Shown: positions 47,431 through 59,113 of the stretch, one piece after another
Layout of the letters: every line of letters starts with the position of its first letter
How positions within the stretch are numbered: the stretch's first letter is position 1
Source of the DNA: Centroberyx gerrardi
Lineage: Eukaryota; Chordata; Actinopteri; Beryciformes; Berycidae
Assembly: GCF_048128805.1 (NCBI RefSeq)
Contig: NC_136008.1
Span: forward strand, 14,909,572 to 14,973,571
Length of the DNA stretch: 64,000 nt
Direction: 5' to 3'
Notes under the pieces: generated by a model
What the model was told of the DNA's origin: nothing
Seen by the model: the letters and a program-made list of their open reading frames with translations, nothing else
Database searches by the model: none
Program-made: the position numbers and the translations under genes

Positions 47431-48290
47431 TGTCACCATTATTGCAAATGAAAAGTCTTGGCCTATCGATGCCGCAGTCAGAAGCTCCTACTGTCTATTC
47501 TACTGCAGGTTTACTTACTTCCCAAAAGTCATACGCTCCCAACTACGTTAAAAATAGCTCAGAGACAGACTGCTGCCTTGACAAATGTTTTCATTTGAGT
47601 TTTATGTTTTTTATCTTGTAGTTTATCTTTGTACCTGTTATTGTTCTGATGTGCCTGTTTGTAATAAAGATTAGTATAGTTATTAAGGGACAAGCAGTGC
47701 TGTTGCTAGTAGGGTGAAAGGTGGCGATTGTAGGGGCCCACAACAATTCCAGAAAGTTGTATGAATTAATGCATTCTATTGATCCTGCAAAGGCATTTGG
47801 GTTGCTGACAAGGCTGTGGACGCTAAACCAGGGTGTCTGCAGGTAAGTTTGTGTTGGACTCCACTGTACAATAGCATAGCCTACAGGGTGTTTTGCTCAA
47901 TGGTCAATGTGTCAGCTGAACAGGCAACAATGTCTGTCTTCCTGTAAGGTTAGAAATTACAGATAAATAATTAAACAAATACTGAAAATAACTTCTTCCT
48001 CCAATTTTCTATATATAATTATATGCATAATTACTTGGGTTACCAAATCGTCTAATAAATAAATACAATAAATATTTTCCCTATAATTAGTAGATAATAT
48101 CATGCTTCTTTCCAGGAAACGTAATTAACAGGTACTTATGAACTCCTTTCTGTGGAATTACTACAGTAGGAAGTTGCGGACCCGGAAAATAAAGCATTGC
48201 CAAAACTTTTGCAATACAGGAATCTGAAATAACAAAGAAAAGAAGGATACAAGGAAGCAAACACACAAAACCACCCACAGGGATGAGGAA

Positions 48291-48298
48291 ATATAAAG
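48291..48298 (+). promoter_or_regulatory. TATA box of the intact pentraxin gene
   Basis: ATATAAAG lies 65 bases before a good donor (ACTACAAG/GTAAGG at 48,363/48,364). A start site about 25-30 bases downstream would give a 5' untranslated exon of about 40 bases. TTGTTGCACACAAC-like DNA follows near 48,324 and resembles a C/EBP site, the usual acute-phase factor, but it would lie at or after the start. Confidence 0.5.
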
Positions 48299-48319
48299 CA
48301 TGAAAAACGCAGTATCCCA

Positions 48320-48363
48320 TGCATTGTTGCACACAACATCCTGACACTTGCACAGACTACAAG
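48320..48363 (+). other. Probable 5' untranslated exon of the pentraxin gene
   Basis: The interval lies between the TATA box and the GTAAGG donor at 48,364. The next acceptor, TTTGCATTAG, ends immediately before the start codon at 48,590, so a leader exon is needed. The 5' boundary is approximate. Confidence 0.45.
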
Positions 48364-48589
48364 GTAAGGTGATATCCACTGAAATGTTAGAGAGGAACGT
48401 AGATATTGTATTTTATATTAACTTTTTGCAGTTTTTCTAACTATCTATAACAGCAGACCAAGCCCAGTAACAGTAAATTAATTTGTAGTCTAGTACACAT
48501 GTGATACAGTAGTAGTAGTAAAACATAAGTAATGCATTTCATTTAATCTGAGCATTTTCCATGGTGTCTATTTGTTGTCTTTGCATTAG

Positions 48590-51209
48590 ATGAAGTTTCT
48601 ACTTCTACTGGTGATGCTGACAGCATGTGCCGCAGCTCCTCAAGGTACAAAACTTTTTTATTTATTCGACTGAAATAAATTTGATTTGCAATGTATTAAC
48701 TGTAGACTCGCTATTTGAATACTAATGTACAAAATAGATCAAATGTACTGTATCTCTCTAGAAATTACCTATTCTGCCCATAGGCATATGTCTATTGTCT
48801 TGTTTTGTAACTAAAACATTTTTTTATTTATTTCACAGCTAACATTATAGTAGAATTTCATTCAACTGAGTTTCTAATAAAGTAAATAAACTAGAAATGT
48901 AATAATGAAAAAAAAAAATCGAACCATTAGTAACAAAAAACAAATAGAAATGTTTCAATTTTAATACTGTACACATACATGTATATGTGTGAGCGTGTTT
49001 ATGTGTGTGCAACACACCATGTTATACTGTAAATATGTAATATACGTAATATATGATATATGTAATATATTCTTACAATGTTTTACTGTAACACTTTATC
49101 CTTGATGTTTTTATTTCAGTTTAAAGCAAATTTGTTCCATTACTGTACATAAATTTGCTTGACTTTACACAGCTACATGTCTTCCATAACACTTGTGGTA
49201 TTTCCACTTTCAACCAGGAATAATAATAATGTATTTCTTTGTGTAGTCCACAAGATGCTGCTATAACAAAAGCTAGCTAGCTGCTAACGTTTGCATATGT
49301 TTACATAGCTATATATAACTACTGAATTCTAAACATGCCTACACCCACTCTTACACCGACACTCTCTCATTAATGTCCCGTAGCTGGTTAGAAACAGTCA
49401 TTAAGTTTTGGGAAATCACAGACCTCAAGAATCAACTTTTCCTCCATTTTTTAAAACTCAGTGACAACAGAACAAACTCTCATTTTATTAGTCAGGCGAC
49501 ATGGTGTCCACTGATAATCAATTGTGTGATGAAACTCTGCGTCGCGGTGTCAAAAAGTTCAATTCAACAATTCAACTCTGGCTGAGTCTCACCACACACC
49601 TCTCATTGAAAATGAATGAGGACCAGGCAACTGTCGCGTCCCGTGTGAAAGGGCCTTAAGACAGATGCTCCACTAACTATGCAGCAAAATGGGCAAAACA
49701 TTCTGATCTAGGAGGAAAACCTGCATAAATGAAACTCAAATTTAGCTTTGTATTAGTAGGCTAAGCTACAGTGTGTTATGTTCTTACATCTTTATTGCAG
49801 TGAAACAAACATTAATTTGGAACCTTACTGTAATATCGCTGTCAGCATGAAAGCATGAAACACGGGTGAATTGGAAAAAAACGAACAATCGCCCAGTGTT
49901 GTGGATTGGTTTGTTGTGCATTTGGTTAATGTAGTGTTCCTTTGTTGCAGCACACTTTTTATTTGTCGCGTACATTTAGTTTATGTAGCGCTGATTGTCT
50001 GTCTTGACCACTGTAGTGTTCAAGTGTCAGTGGTTCATATGATAACTCATAATAAGTATGTTCCTCATCCAAGTTCCTGTAACACTACATTCACAGTAAA
50101 TATACAGTACAGTTAATTCAGTTTGTGTCAAGCTTGCTACCACAATTTTATCCACGTGGTTAGTTGATTATTGTTTTTTTAGCAGTGAATAGCTTTAGCT
50201 TACAAAGCTGTTTACAGAGTGAAGGAAATTATGCTAAAAAAAAAGAAAAGAAAAAAAGAAACGTACATAAAACACTCCTCAAAAACTATTATGAGCATTT
50301 TGCATTCTGATTTTGAAACTCTCTTTGTCGGTTTAGATCTTTCAGGTAAAATGTTCACCTTCCCACAACAGACCGACTCAGCTCATGTGAAGCTGGAAAC
50401 ACCAAGAGAGGAATTCAGTGCTGTCACTGTCTGTCTCAGGTATTATAAATGTTATTTATAAATGTTATATGCGTGATGGAACCAACTATATTCCTGACTG
50501 TGAAAGGCATGATGCATGGGAATTTATTTTTTATGCCTACAGGTCCTTTACAGACCTCAACAGAGCCCACGGGCTGTTCTCTCTGGCCACGCCCTCTGCC
50601 GCCAATGACTTCCTGATTTACAAGAAGACTGCAGTCAATCAGTTTGAGCTGAGTGTCAGGAACAGTAATGTGGACGTTAGAGGGCAGGAGTACAAGCTGA
50701 ACACATGGCACTCTGTTTGTGCCACCTGGGACTCCCAGTCTGGACTGGTACAGTTGTGGCTGGATGGAAAGCCCAGTGCCAAGAAATTCATCAGCTCCGG
50801 ATCAAACATCAAAGGAAAACCTATCATTATCATAGGACAGGTAGTATTGTTAGGCACTAAAGTTAATAGTCTTCTTACGAATATTAATTTACGACTTCTC
50901 TAAAGTACAGATCTCTCATATCATAAAAAATATTGTCCAATGTTACTGTTATTTATCTCAATCTGACTCTTTCTGCAATGTCCACAGGAGCAGGATTCCC
51001 ATGGTGGGCGGTTTGATATTAACCAGTGTTTCACTGGCATGATCTCTGATGTCCACATGTGGGACTACGCCCTTTCATCCTGTGAGATCCAGCGCTACGT
51101 GGATGATCTGAACTTCACCCCAGGCAATGTGCTCAACTGGAGGGCACTGCAGTTCCAGATCACAGGAAGAGTGCTGCTGGAAAATAAACAAGTGAATGAA
51201 TGTCACTAA
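48590..51209 (+). CDS. crp: Pentraxin, C-reactive protein / serum amyloid P-like, intact copy
   Basis: A secreted, usually pentameric lectin-fold protein that binds phosphocholine-type ligands through calcium and activates complement. Coding exons: 48590-48644, 50337-50439, 50543-50840, 50988-51209 (TAA); GT/AG and in phase; 225 residues (human CRP 224). Residues 1 to about 16 (MKFLLLLVMLTACAAA) are a signal peptide. Cys51 and Cys112 match the conserved pentraxin disulfide with the same 61-residue spacing as human. WHSVCATWDS is the pentraxin signature region, with His one place further from Cys than in the human form. Calcium ligands: Asn74 is present, but the Asp expected before it (human Asp60) is Ala73; Glu153, Gln154, Asp155, Asp162 and Gln165 fit the second site. 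Extra cysteines are Cys166, Cys184 and Cys224. CRP and SAP cannot be separated in fish by sequence alone, so the symbol is provisional. Confidence 0.92.
48645..50336 (+). other. Pentraxin intron 1
   Basis: A 1.7-kb AT-rich intron separates the signal-peptide exon from the mature domain. From about 50,024 it is part of the unit duplicated at 60,553. A GTGTGAAAGGGCC word near 49,640 resembles a hAT-like end. No other exon was seen. Confidence 0.5.
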
Positions 51210-53047
51210 ATGGCTAAATCAAGGCCTTCAATGTCTTATAAAGTCAAAATCAGACTTTCTATACATTTGTCCACTGATAGTGAAGTGATAGCATTTCCAA
51301 AAGGTTTCTCTGTCTCCTCTGTATCAAGTAGAACATTCTTTCCAGCTTTCTCTTTTGTTGAGCATGTCACTTGTAACATTAATTAGAATATCAGAGTTTA
51401 TCCTCTTTCCTTAACTTTTTTTTTTTTTTTCAGTAACAGTTTTGATGTAACTGTCCTTTCATTGTGAAATGTGGAGTGCTGAATATCTGCAAATAATAAT
51501 ATAAATCTGAACTGAGCATAAAACTGGTTTTGGTGGTGTTATTATACCTCAAAATTATTTTGTCATTGGAAATACAATTACTAGATGTCCCCTTTAAAGG
51601 CCTATTTCACTGCTGTGAATATGATGATTTATTAAAACTAGGTCACACATGTAGTAGAAATGTGCAATTATTTTTGAAATTGGAGCCCTATGACCAGAGA
51701 ACACTGAGAAAACGGCTGTAGATTCCCCATATCGCTCTTAAGGGGGAATCTTACAACAACCAGAATGCATTGTGCGCGTCATTGACTCTGACGGTGTGTT
51801 CACGGCCAGCGTAGCACCAAAGACAAAGTTGGCAGAGACAAAGCAGCATTATATCTCTTTACTGAGGCTTATTTTCATTTACAAAATGTTTTTCCTCATC
51901 GAGTCTGGATAAATCGCACCCGTTTTCAAAGGATCATAAAACAAACCAGCGAGCTGGAGTCAGTTACGTTATGTGGATCAACTTACCGAGTGCTGAACGG
52001 TGCCTTTGGATGTAGCCGCAAGTTACAGGTAAAGTTAACACAGTCGCTGTTCGCTGTTGTTCTGTATTCAGAGTTGGCAAAGTCCGATATAATATTCTGT
52101 CAGAAAACAAAGTCAGGTTCACCAAAGCACCGTGAAGTTTGTTGCAGTGCAGAGTTTTCTGTCTGTCCCCCTGACGATCATCACCGGGCGTTCACAGGTG
52201 TTCAGCCTCCCCCGGCTCTCTCAGGCGCGTCTCTCTCGGCTGACGCTGTTACAGCTCCCGTGGTCGCCCTCTCCTCCACACTCTGTTTTGTCTGATTCCA
52301 CAGCACTATATTCGGCCTCATAAGTTGTAATAGTGGCGCCACATCTCTGCTCCGACATTATATTGTAAAGCTAGTTGTTTTTTTGTGTTAGATGCTCTTC
52401 TGGATTAATCACGGAGAAATTTAGCAGCTTAGCTTAGTTTAGCTGCGGCTGAAATGTCGCTCCGGTCCGGTGGTCGCTTCCTCTTCCAGACTCTGTTGTG
52501 TCGCGATATTCCGCCTCGTATCATGAAACTAGTTTACTTCCAAATATACTGATATTTTAAAGTATTTAGTAGTATGATATTTTAGTGTCTGCTTTTCCCT
52601 ATCGCTAGCGTAGCATGGGACGGGAGTGTTTTGGGAGACCCACATTTTACCGTCCTTGAAGGCACCACTACAGAAAATTCGGAAACGTAGTTTGTAGTCT
52701 AAGGCTGTTCTCCAAAGTCCGCCGGATGATGCATTTTGCGTCACCCAGTGGACTTTTGCCGGAAAATGAGCGGGGAGCTCTGGGTGCAGGCAACATGGAG
52801 GCAAGTTAAACATTGTTAATTTGCATATACTACCCATATTGTAATGATACAATGCTGGTTGAAAATCGGCGAAGTTGCCCTTTAAGTAAGACCTCTTATA
52901 GCCCATCTGCCCTCTAGACCCATAGGGAAATTATAACAATAATAGGGGAAATTATTGTACCACATTACATCTGTAGATAGAAATTATTTGGAAATTAAAC
53001 AGTACTAATTTACAGGTCTAATGTGTGGAAAGCAGATAGAAACTAGG
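50024..53047 (+). repeat. Duplicated unit, copy 1 (pentraxin exons 2-4 and flanks)
   Basis: This aligns in direct orientation with 60,553-62,516. Similarity begins at GTGTCAGTGGTTCATAT, covers exons 2-4 and the introns, and runs into 3' DNA as far as the GTGGAAAG...TAGAAA words. Copy 1 has about 1.28 kb of extra DNA (51,598-52,881) absent from copy 2. The signal-peptide exon lies outside the unit. Confidence 0.85.
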
Positions 53048-53842
53048 ACTGCAAGCAGTCATGGACGAGACCATTCATCCATCAATTTGATGTGTCTGAA
53101 TTCGCAACGCAGTCGCCACCCAACGGTTCTAACTGCACCGTGTATCTTGGCAGAAGATGGAGGAGCACCCGGTGCGCCTGTTTGGGCGAGCAAGCTAATG
53201 CTAGCTACCTAGAGCTAAGGTAGCGAGGTACCGAGCTATCAGTAGTTGCTAGCTTGCTCTAAAAAGTAATCAGTCTAAAGGCTATTTACCAATAGCACCA
53301 AAAAAACTGAGTGAGAACATATTTTCATCGAAAATAATAATCACAATATTTTATTTATGTAAAGATCATCACTACAAACATCTTTAATAAAAAGTCAAAT
53401 AATAAAATATGTATTAAGAAAGATTCATTAATTGAAAACATACATTGTTTACTAGTTGCTATGCCAACCATCCGGTTGAAAATTCTGACGGTCCGATGCC
53501 AATACAAAGTTTTAAATTTTTCGAAGTATCCGTCACTCCGTTGTGAATGGATCCGCTGTCCACAAGGGGGCGTTGTGTTTCTACTCCGTACGGAGGTCCT
53601 CCATTGACCTCAATGAATTCTGGTGGAGCCAACGGAACTAGCATACGTCAATTGTGTACGAGGCATAAGGGAACCACGAGAGTTCATGATAAGATCTGTC
53701 CATCCATACAATGCAGATTTCTAAGTAGCGTCAAATATTCAGTTTTTATGATAAAATTCTGAGAATTTGCGTACTTTAGACAACATAGAGATCCCTGTCC
53801 CTAATTAGCTGGAAAATAAACAGTGCTATATCACTTTAATTT
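51210..53842. other. Region downstream of the intact pentraxin
   Basis: Holds the 3' flank of the gene, the TTAA-flanked insertion and, after 53,047, about 800 bases of DNA with no recognised family up to the Harbinger terminus. The short reading frames are not supported as genes. Confidence 0.45.
51598..52881. mobile_element. TTAA-flanked insertion, 1,284 bases
   Basis: TTAA flanks both sides (51,594-51,597 and 52,882-52,885), and copy 2 of the duplicated unit has a single uninterrupted CCCTTTAAG at the same place (about 62,385). The ends after TTAA are AGGCCTATTTC and, inverted, AGGGCAACTTC: short imperfect inverted repeats. There is no credible transposase, so it is a non-autonomous element of piggyBac-like target choice. 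Confidence 0.75.
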
Positions 53843-54432
53843 CCAGGGGCCGTATGTATAAAGCTTCTAAGAAATACTCTTAAGAATGGTCTTAAACTTT
53901 GTATTAAGAGTTAAGAAATTCTTACCAAAAAGTAGGACCAAGCACTATGTATAAAGATGCTAAAAGCAACTTTCAGCAAAGATCATGTGTGAGTCTTAAG
54001 TGCTGATCTGCCTTTAATTTACAGCACACCCAAGTGCCGTAAAAAACAAACTGAATCAGCTAATAGAGGGCCTCTACATCACACCACAACGTAATTTACA
54101 ATTTACAACGTAAAATGTATTTATGTTGTTACGTATTACGTTCGTTTACGTATAACCATCATGATATTTTAGACCTATCCCTTACAAATTAGACTATTTG
54201 CCACGTTTTTGTAGATTAGTCTACTTATACTGTATTCAAAATTGCTGTTTTTCTTCCACTAAAGTAACACTGCAACACCGGAAACAATAATTTATTTAAC
54301 TATATATAATAAAATGGGACAGTTGCTAATTGGTTTGATGATAATCTCACAAATTTCTGCCAATCACACCACTAAAATTGATTGACAACTGTAGGCTATA
54401 TAAATCAAAGAGCTCAATATCTCAAACTAAGA

Positions 54433-54655
54433 ATGGATTCAACAAGACGTAAGCCCAACTGGTCAAAAGAAGAAACTCTGCTTCTAGCACAGTCCGTCAC
54501 AAAACAAAAGGACATTATAAGAGGAAAATTTGGCCCCACATAACCAGCAACCATAAAAAGAAGGCATGGGAAGAGGGATTTCAAGTGCTATTAATGATGC
54601 GTTCGCGCAAACTAATCGTTCCATTTATGAATGTGAGAAAAGATGATATAACATT
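54433..54655 (+). pseudogene. Harbinger Myb/SANT-like protein, N-terminal part, broken
   Basis: The frame starts MDSTRRKPNWSKEETLLLAQ, typical of the trihelix/Myb-SANT domain of Harbinger DNA-binding proteins. It hits TAA at 54,541 after 36 codons. Recognisable domain sequence continues in another frame (HKKKAWEE, INDAFAQTNRS), with a further stop near 54,644, so at least one frameshift and one nonsense change have occurred. The rest is cut off by the nested element beginning near 54,670. Confidence 0.7.
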
Positions 54656-54669
54656 CTAGCGCAGCAAAA

Positions 54670-56221
54670 CGGCTGCCACTCTTCTTCTACGCTTCTTCCC
54701 TGTGCAGCGAGCTGGAAAACATGGGCTGAATGGGTCGAATAGTCAAAAAAATACGTCCTAACTCCTATTCCTAACCACTTTTCCTTGACCTCGTTGGAAA
54801 ACGTCATGAGGTCAAGGAAAGATGTGAAGGAGAATTCATAAGGGCTTAGGAAAAGACAACCGCGGTGCTAAGAGAATCCGACTGCACTTACACTAGGCTA
54901 CGTAATTATGCGACGGCGGATGTTAATGACATGGGTCTGCCGTGGTGAAACTACAGTGTTCCGAAGATGGACTACTAAAAGCGCATCTTAGATACTTCGC
55001 CCCATACGTTCTTACCGTGTTGTTTCATGCAGGCTATATAAACGTGGACAACCCGGTGAAAAATATTGCTTCATCACCAAGGTTGGAATTGAAATAAAAA
55101 AGGAATATAGGCTACCAGTCACAAAAGTGAAACGAAATGGTTGTCACATTGAGAATGGTTGCTCACGCTCACCCTCCTGTCCACTCATATTTATCGACAT
55201 GAATCCCAATTAGTATGATTGTATGAAAATAATTGTTAAATTAATGCAAGATAGGCATAACATGTTAGGCCTACAAATCTACTACTGTACATATCATCAA
55301 AGTTTCAAACGTGTTGAATTAAATCTGGCTAAAAACGTCTCATATCCCTTTTTCTTGTGTTATGGTTAATATGCTGATTATGATCTGATTATAAGCCTAT
55401 GCATATAATAGCTTAAGAACCACCACACAACTCAGTAAACACCTTGAAATGTTGACTTGATTGTGCTTTGAAGTTGTTATGGCTGATACAGGCCTTTATT
55501 AAGGGGGGGTTTCAGCATCTGTGACTTAAGTAAAAATTAATTAATGATATTCCTAAAGGCTGGCAATACAACAACGCTCAGAATGAAGAAATAACTAATG
55601 CAAACTGAGCATAGGTTACGCTACAACGTTAACTTCACTTTGATCATTTTACAACAGCAGCGTAACGTTCATAGTTCGCCTCTATGGGTTTAACATATTG
55701 TTGAAAGTTCAAAACATATAAGCATATTAGCAAGTTATGGCATAAGATGGAAAATGCTTAATAAGCAACGGTAACTTGCATGATGATCTGCGTCCCTTGT
55801 CGGTCATGATTTTCGTGAACGGCCAAATGGTGCGTTGCTTTAAATGTTGCTGCCGCAAGGAATTGTGGGACGGCATTATCTCCTTTCCTTTCGTAAAGGA
55901 TGGTGTATCCTATGCTAAAGGAGCTAAGTAAGGAAGCATTGAAGCACCTTTCCTTAGCATTTAGAGAATTCGAACAGCTCTTATCATGGCTGCCACTTAG
56001 ATACTTCCGGGTCATTTCACTCAGTTAGGAACCTTCCGAAGCAAAAAAGACAATTCGACCGCAGCCCTACTCTCATGCCCCCTCTGGCCCCTAAACAACA
56101 GGTTAGCAATGTGTGTAAACAGGATGCAACGTGTTTTTTCCGGCGGCCAGAGGGGGCAACAAAGAGCATGCTTTCCAGCTCGCCACACAGGGAAGAAGCG
56201 TAGAAGAAGAGTGGCAGCCAT
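54670..56221. mobile_element. Nested inverted-repeat element inside Harbinger
   Basis: Arms of about 50 bases at 54,670-54,719 (GGCTGCCACTCTTCTTCTAC onward) and 56,171-56,221 are inverted copies with few differences. The 1.5 kb between has no coding capacity but contains a perfect 13-base hairpin, TTTCCTTGACCTC/GAGGTCAAGGAAA, near 54,780-54,825. It interrupts the Myb-like gene, so it arrived after the Harbinger element. Confidence 0.65.
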
Positions 56222-56687
56222 TTCTAAGACATCCATACGAGAACAACCAGGACAAGCCACACAAAGGTGAGATTTTATACTTTATTGCAAATACTTTAAC
56301 ACAATATGATCCACCCACTTAACAGATAAGGGTTCAAGGAATCCAGAAAGTTTGTCAGATTGGCAAAATTCGAGCTGTAAACCTTGACCGGTACGCCTGA
56401 AATTTTCTGTACTATCTACATCCTAGGTTTTTAATGCAGGGACCCGGGACTGACACCCCACGCAGTGTTGTGTCAGTCCCAATGGGGCTAGCAGCGCAAT
56501 AGCAACTTATAAAGAAAGCCTCAGAGCCACTGGTAAGTCACAGACCTTGTACCATTAGGCCTACACACTTTTATTATGAATAGGCCAAATGGGGGATTGC
56601 AGAGATAGTGGAAGAGATTCTTGGATCATCAAATGCATCCATCTGTGGCATTGTTAATGCTCAAGATCCTGCACTCCTCAAACTTAA

Positions 56688-57254
56688 AGGATAAGGCTGG
56701 TGTTTTTTTTAATGCATTTCTTACCATCAACAAATTCTATGAAAATAACAAAATCAGCAATGAATTTGTTTTGCTAACAAGTCTCGTCCATGTAGCCGAC
56801 GCTCATGTCTCAGTAGCCATAGAACTCCATTGTATTAAAAAAAACTATTAAAAACACGTCAAAAAGAGCCATGCCGTTGCTCTGGACAGCATATTTTATT
56901 TTTTTCCTCAAACAACTTAATAAGCCTACTGTAAACACGTTTTCGATCTCTGGAAAGTTAAGTAGCACCGAAAATAGTCGTAATGAAGAATTTGTTCCCA
57001 TTTGAATTTGACTTGGTAATAACTACAATAGCTTGGCTCATGGTAACAGTTAGCTATTTTTAAAATTGAAACTATGTCTTTGTGAGCTGTATATAAAGGT
57101 TTTTAGCTTACAATTGGAGCCAATGACTTCTGGTTTGAAGGCTAATAAGGATACGTGGGAAGTAATGGTAGTAGAGCAAACGCATTGTTGATTTTGTTAT
57201 TTTCATAGGATTTGTTGACGGTAAGAAATGCATAAAAAAACACCAGCCTTATCC
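56688..57254. mobile_element. TTAA-flanked MITE with about 75-base terminal inverted repeats
   Basis: TTAA occurs at 56,684 and 57,255. The left end AGGATAAGGCTGGTGTTTTT is matched by the inverted right end, and the pairing extends about 75 bases through GCATTTCTTACC and ATGAAAATAACAAAATCA. It has no coding capacity and is nested within the Harbinger element. Confidence 0.8.
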
Positions 57255-58964
57255 TTAAGGAGTTAAAAAGAAGGTATGGCTTTTTAATGACACAGCCTGT
57301 TTTGCACTTTGTGATAAACATGTTTTAATTCTCAAAGCTCAAACTTAGTGTGCAGCAATTGTACGCTGAACAGTGTCTCTTTACAATATAGCAACGTGGG
57401 TGATGTTGGTGAAGCTGGGCCATTGGACCCACCATCTCCTCTCGCTACTTAGCAAGCTTGCCCTCGTCCTCTGGAGGAGCCCTCTGCTTTACAGGCCACA
57501 GGGTTTGGGCAGCGGGCAGCCTGTGTTCCGGAGGACATGGAAGATCTCAGAAAGAAGCTTGTGTAGGATTTGAAAATTGTTGATTTTGGTGACTCCTAGT
57601 GGTAGTGCCAAAAAAACTACACCGTCGCAAATGTCTTTGCAACCTCTTAGCGGCGTTTGTGATACCCCACTTCATACAGCCACAGCTGTAAACAAAATAC
57701 TGCTGCAGATAACTGTAGCTCAAGCATTAGTTCATATATTATTCCTAATGACAGCATTGTACTATGAAGTAGTTTGCTATTGTGAGAATTCGAGTTAACA
57801 GATGTTTGGGGGATTGCTGTCGTTGTGAACATAGCCTATCCAACATTTACTATTCTGATGCTATGAGCTGCAGCTAATGGAAAATGCTACCGCTAACAAA
57901 CTAGACTAAACACAAATCAAGTCAAGTAATCGGAGTATGGAGTTGTATTAAATGTGGCGATTACGGCCGATCAAGCTGGCAGAAGGCAGGACACATGAAC
58001 CAGACACAGGACTTCGGCAAATAACTAAATGACTAAACGACGCGATTACAACCCACACACTGGACAGAAGGATGCCATGGTCTGCTGACAAATGTAAGTG
58101 GCTATGATAGTTTCTTTCCCTTCTGTACCCCCACTCTCTGTCGGCAACCGGCTATGTACCGACAAGTGAAGCCTAGGCTTTTGCTAAGCTAGGTTACATA
58201 GCTTAGTAGCTGTACAGGTAGCTGACTACACAAATAAACCGCAGATATAAATCACACGGGTCCTTAAAAAATAGTTAAAAGCTTCGGTAACACAATTTGA
58301 GAACCTATTGGTATTTCACTTTCATGTGTAGGAGAAAGAAAGCCAGCTCTGTGACAGTCTTAAACCACTTCAGCTCCCGTCTAGCTCTCCGACGAGTGAA
58401 CGCCCGGCCGCGGTTAACTCTGGTCGATCTGACGCCAGTCTTTTAGCCTTTTATAGAGCTAGTGCTGGGCGCTGATGGGTCCACCGGGCTCCCGGGGTTT
58501 GGTGACTGGAGTCTCCAGTCTGCCGTGTTGCAGGGGGCCGGGGAACGGGTACTTCAAGTCAATCGATCCGCTGGGCTACTGGGAGCTCCGGGTCTTGCGC
58601 TGCCCTCCCTCTTAGCTGTTTTAGCCTCTTCTGTTATAGGCTTCTTGTTTTGTTTTGTTGCAGAGGGTCAAGCAGTTACAGTCCTGTCTTCTATGTTACC
58701 ACTATCTGCCATATTGATTAGCTTCACGCTGTTCAATCTAAGCAACTAGTCTGCATTCAATCTGCTTCTGTTTTCTCCCTGGTTTGGTTTGACTTTCTGC
58801 CGTAAGTCAGTACGGCACTTCGCACCAGTTCGTACCTGTGGACACAGAATGAACAGACTGAAAGCAACACAGAGACTAAACCAATTTTCTGATGATGAAC
58901 TTTTATGGTATCAAAATTAATTGGAGGATGATATAATCAGATACAAATTCTACACGTAGGGGCT

Positions 58965-59045
58965 TTAAATTGGAAATAAGCTTATTGGAGATACAAAAAG
59001 AATATGACACACTGAAACTGGAAAAGCTAAAGAAAACTTCATTAT
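58965..59045 (+). pseudogene. Harbinger Myb-like protein, C-terminal coiled-coil remnant
   Basis: One frame reads LEISLLEIQKEYDTLKLEKL, the leucine/glutamate-rich C-terminal helix usual in these DNA-binding proteins. It lies about 4.3 kb from the N-terminal remnant, with nested elements between. A stretch at about 57,370-57,570 may be part of the middle of the same gene. This is a dead relic. Confidence 0.55.
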
Positions 59046-59113
59046 GTGCGTGTTTTTTTTCTTTCTATGAATAAAACAAGCTCTTCATGGTCTACATGTT
59101 ATTTCTTGTCAAT

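Larger units (their letters stand above)
41720..48290. other. steap4-pentraxin intergenic region
   Basis: About 6.6 kb with no intact gene. Possible steap4 poly(A) signals are ATTAAA at 42,095 and AATAAA at 43,282. The rest is largely decayed elements, listed separately: a TTAA-flanked MITE, a LINE-tail-like stretch, a hAT-like MITE, a widespread dispersed repeat and a Ty3/gypsy scrap. A poly(A) run lies at about 46,480-46,499. Confidence 0.5.

Noticed and set aside
58462-58749. 95-codon reading frame with hydrophobic C-terminus
   Set aside because: It lies inside the composite Harbinger region among repetitive DNA, has no recognised domain and no splice or promoter support.
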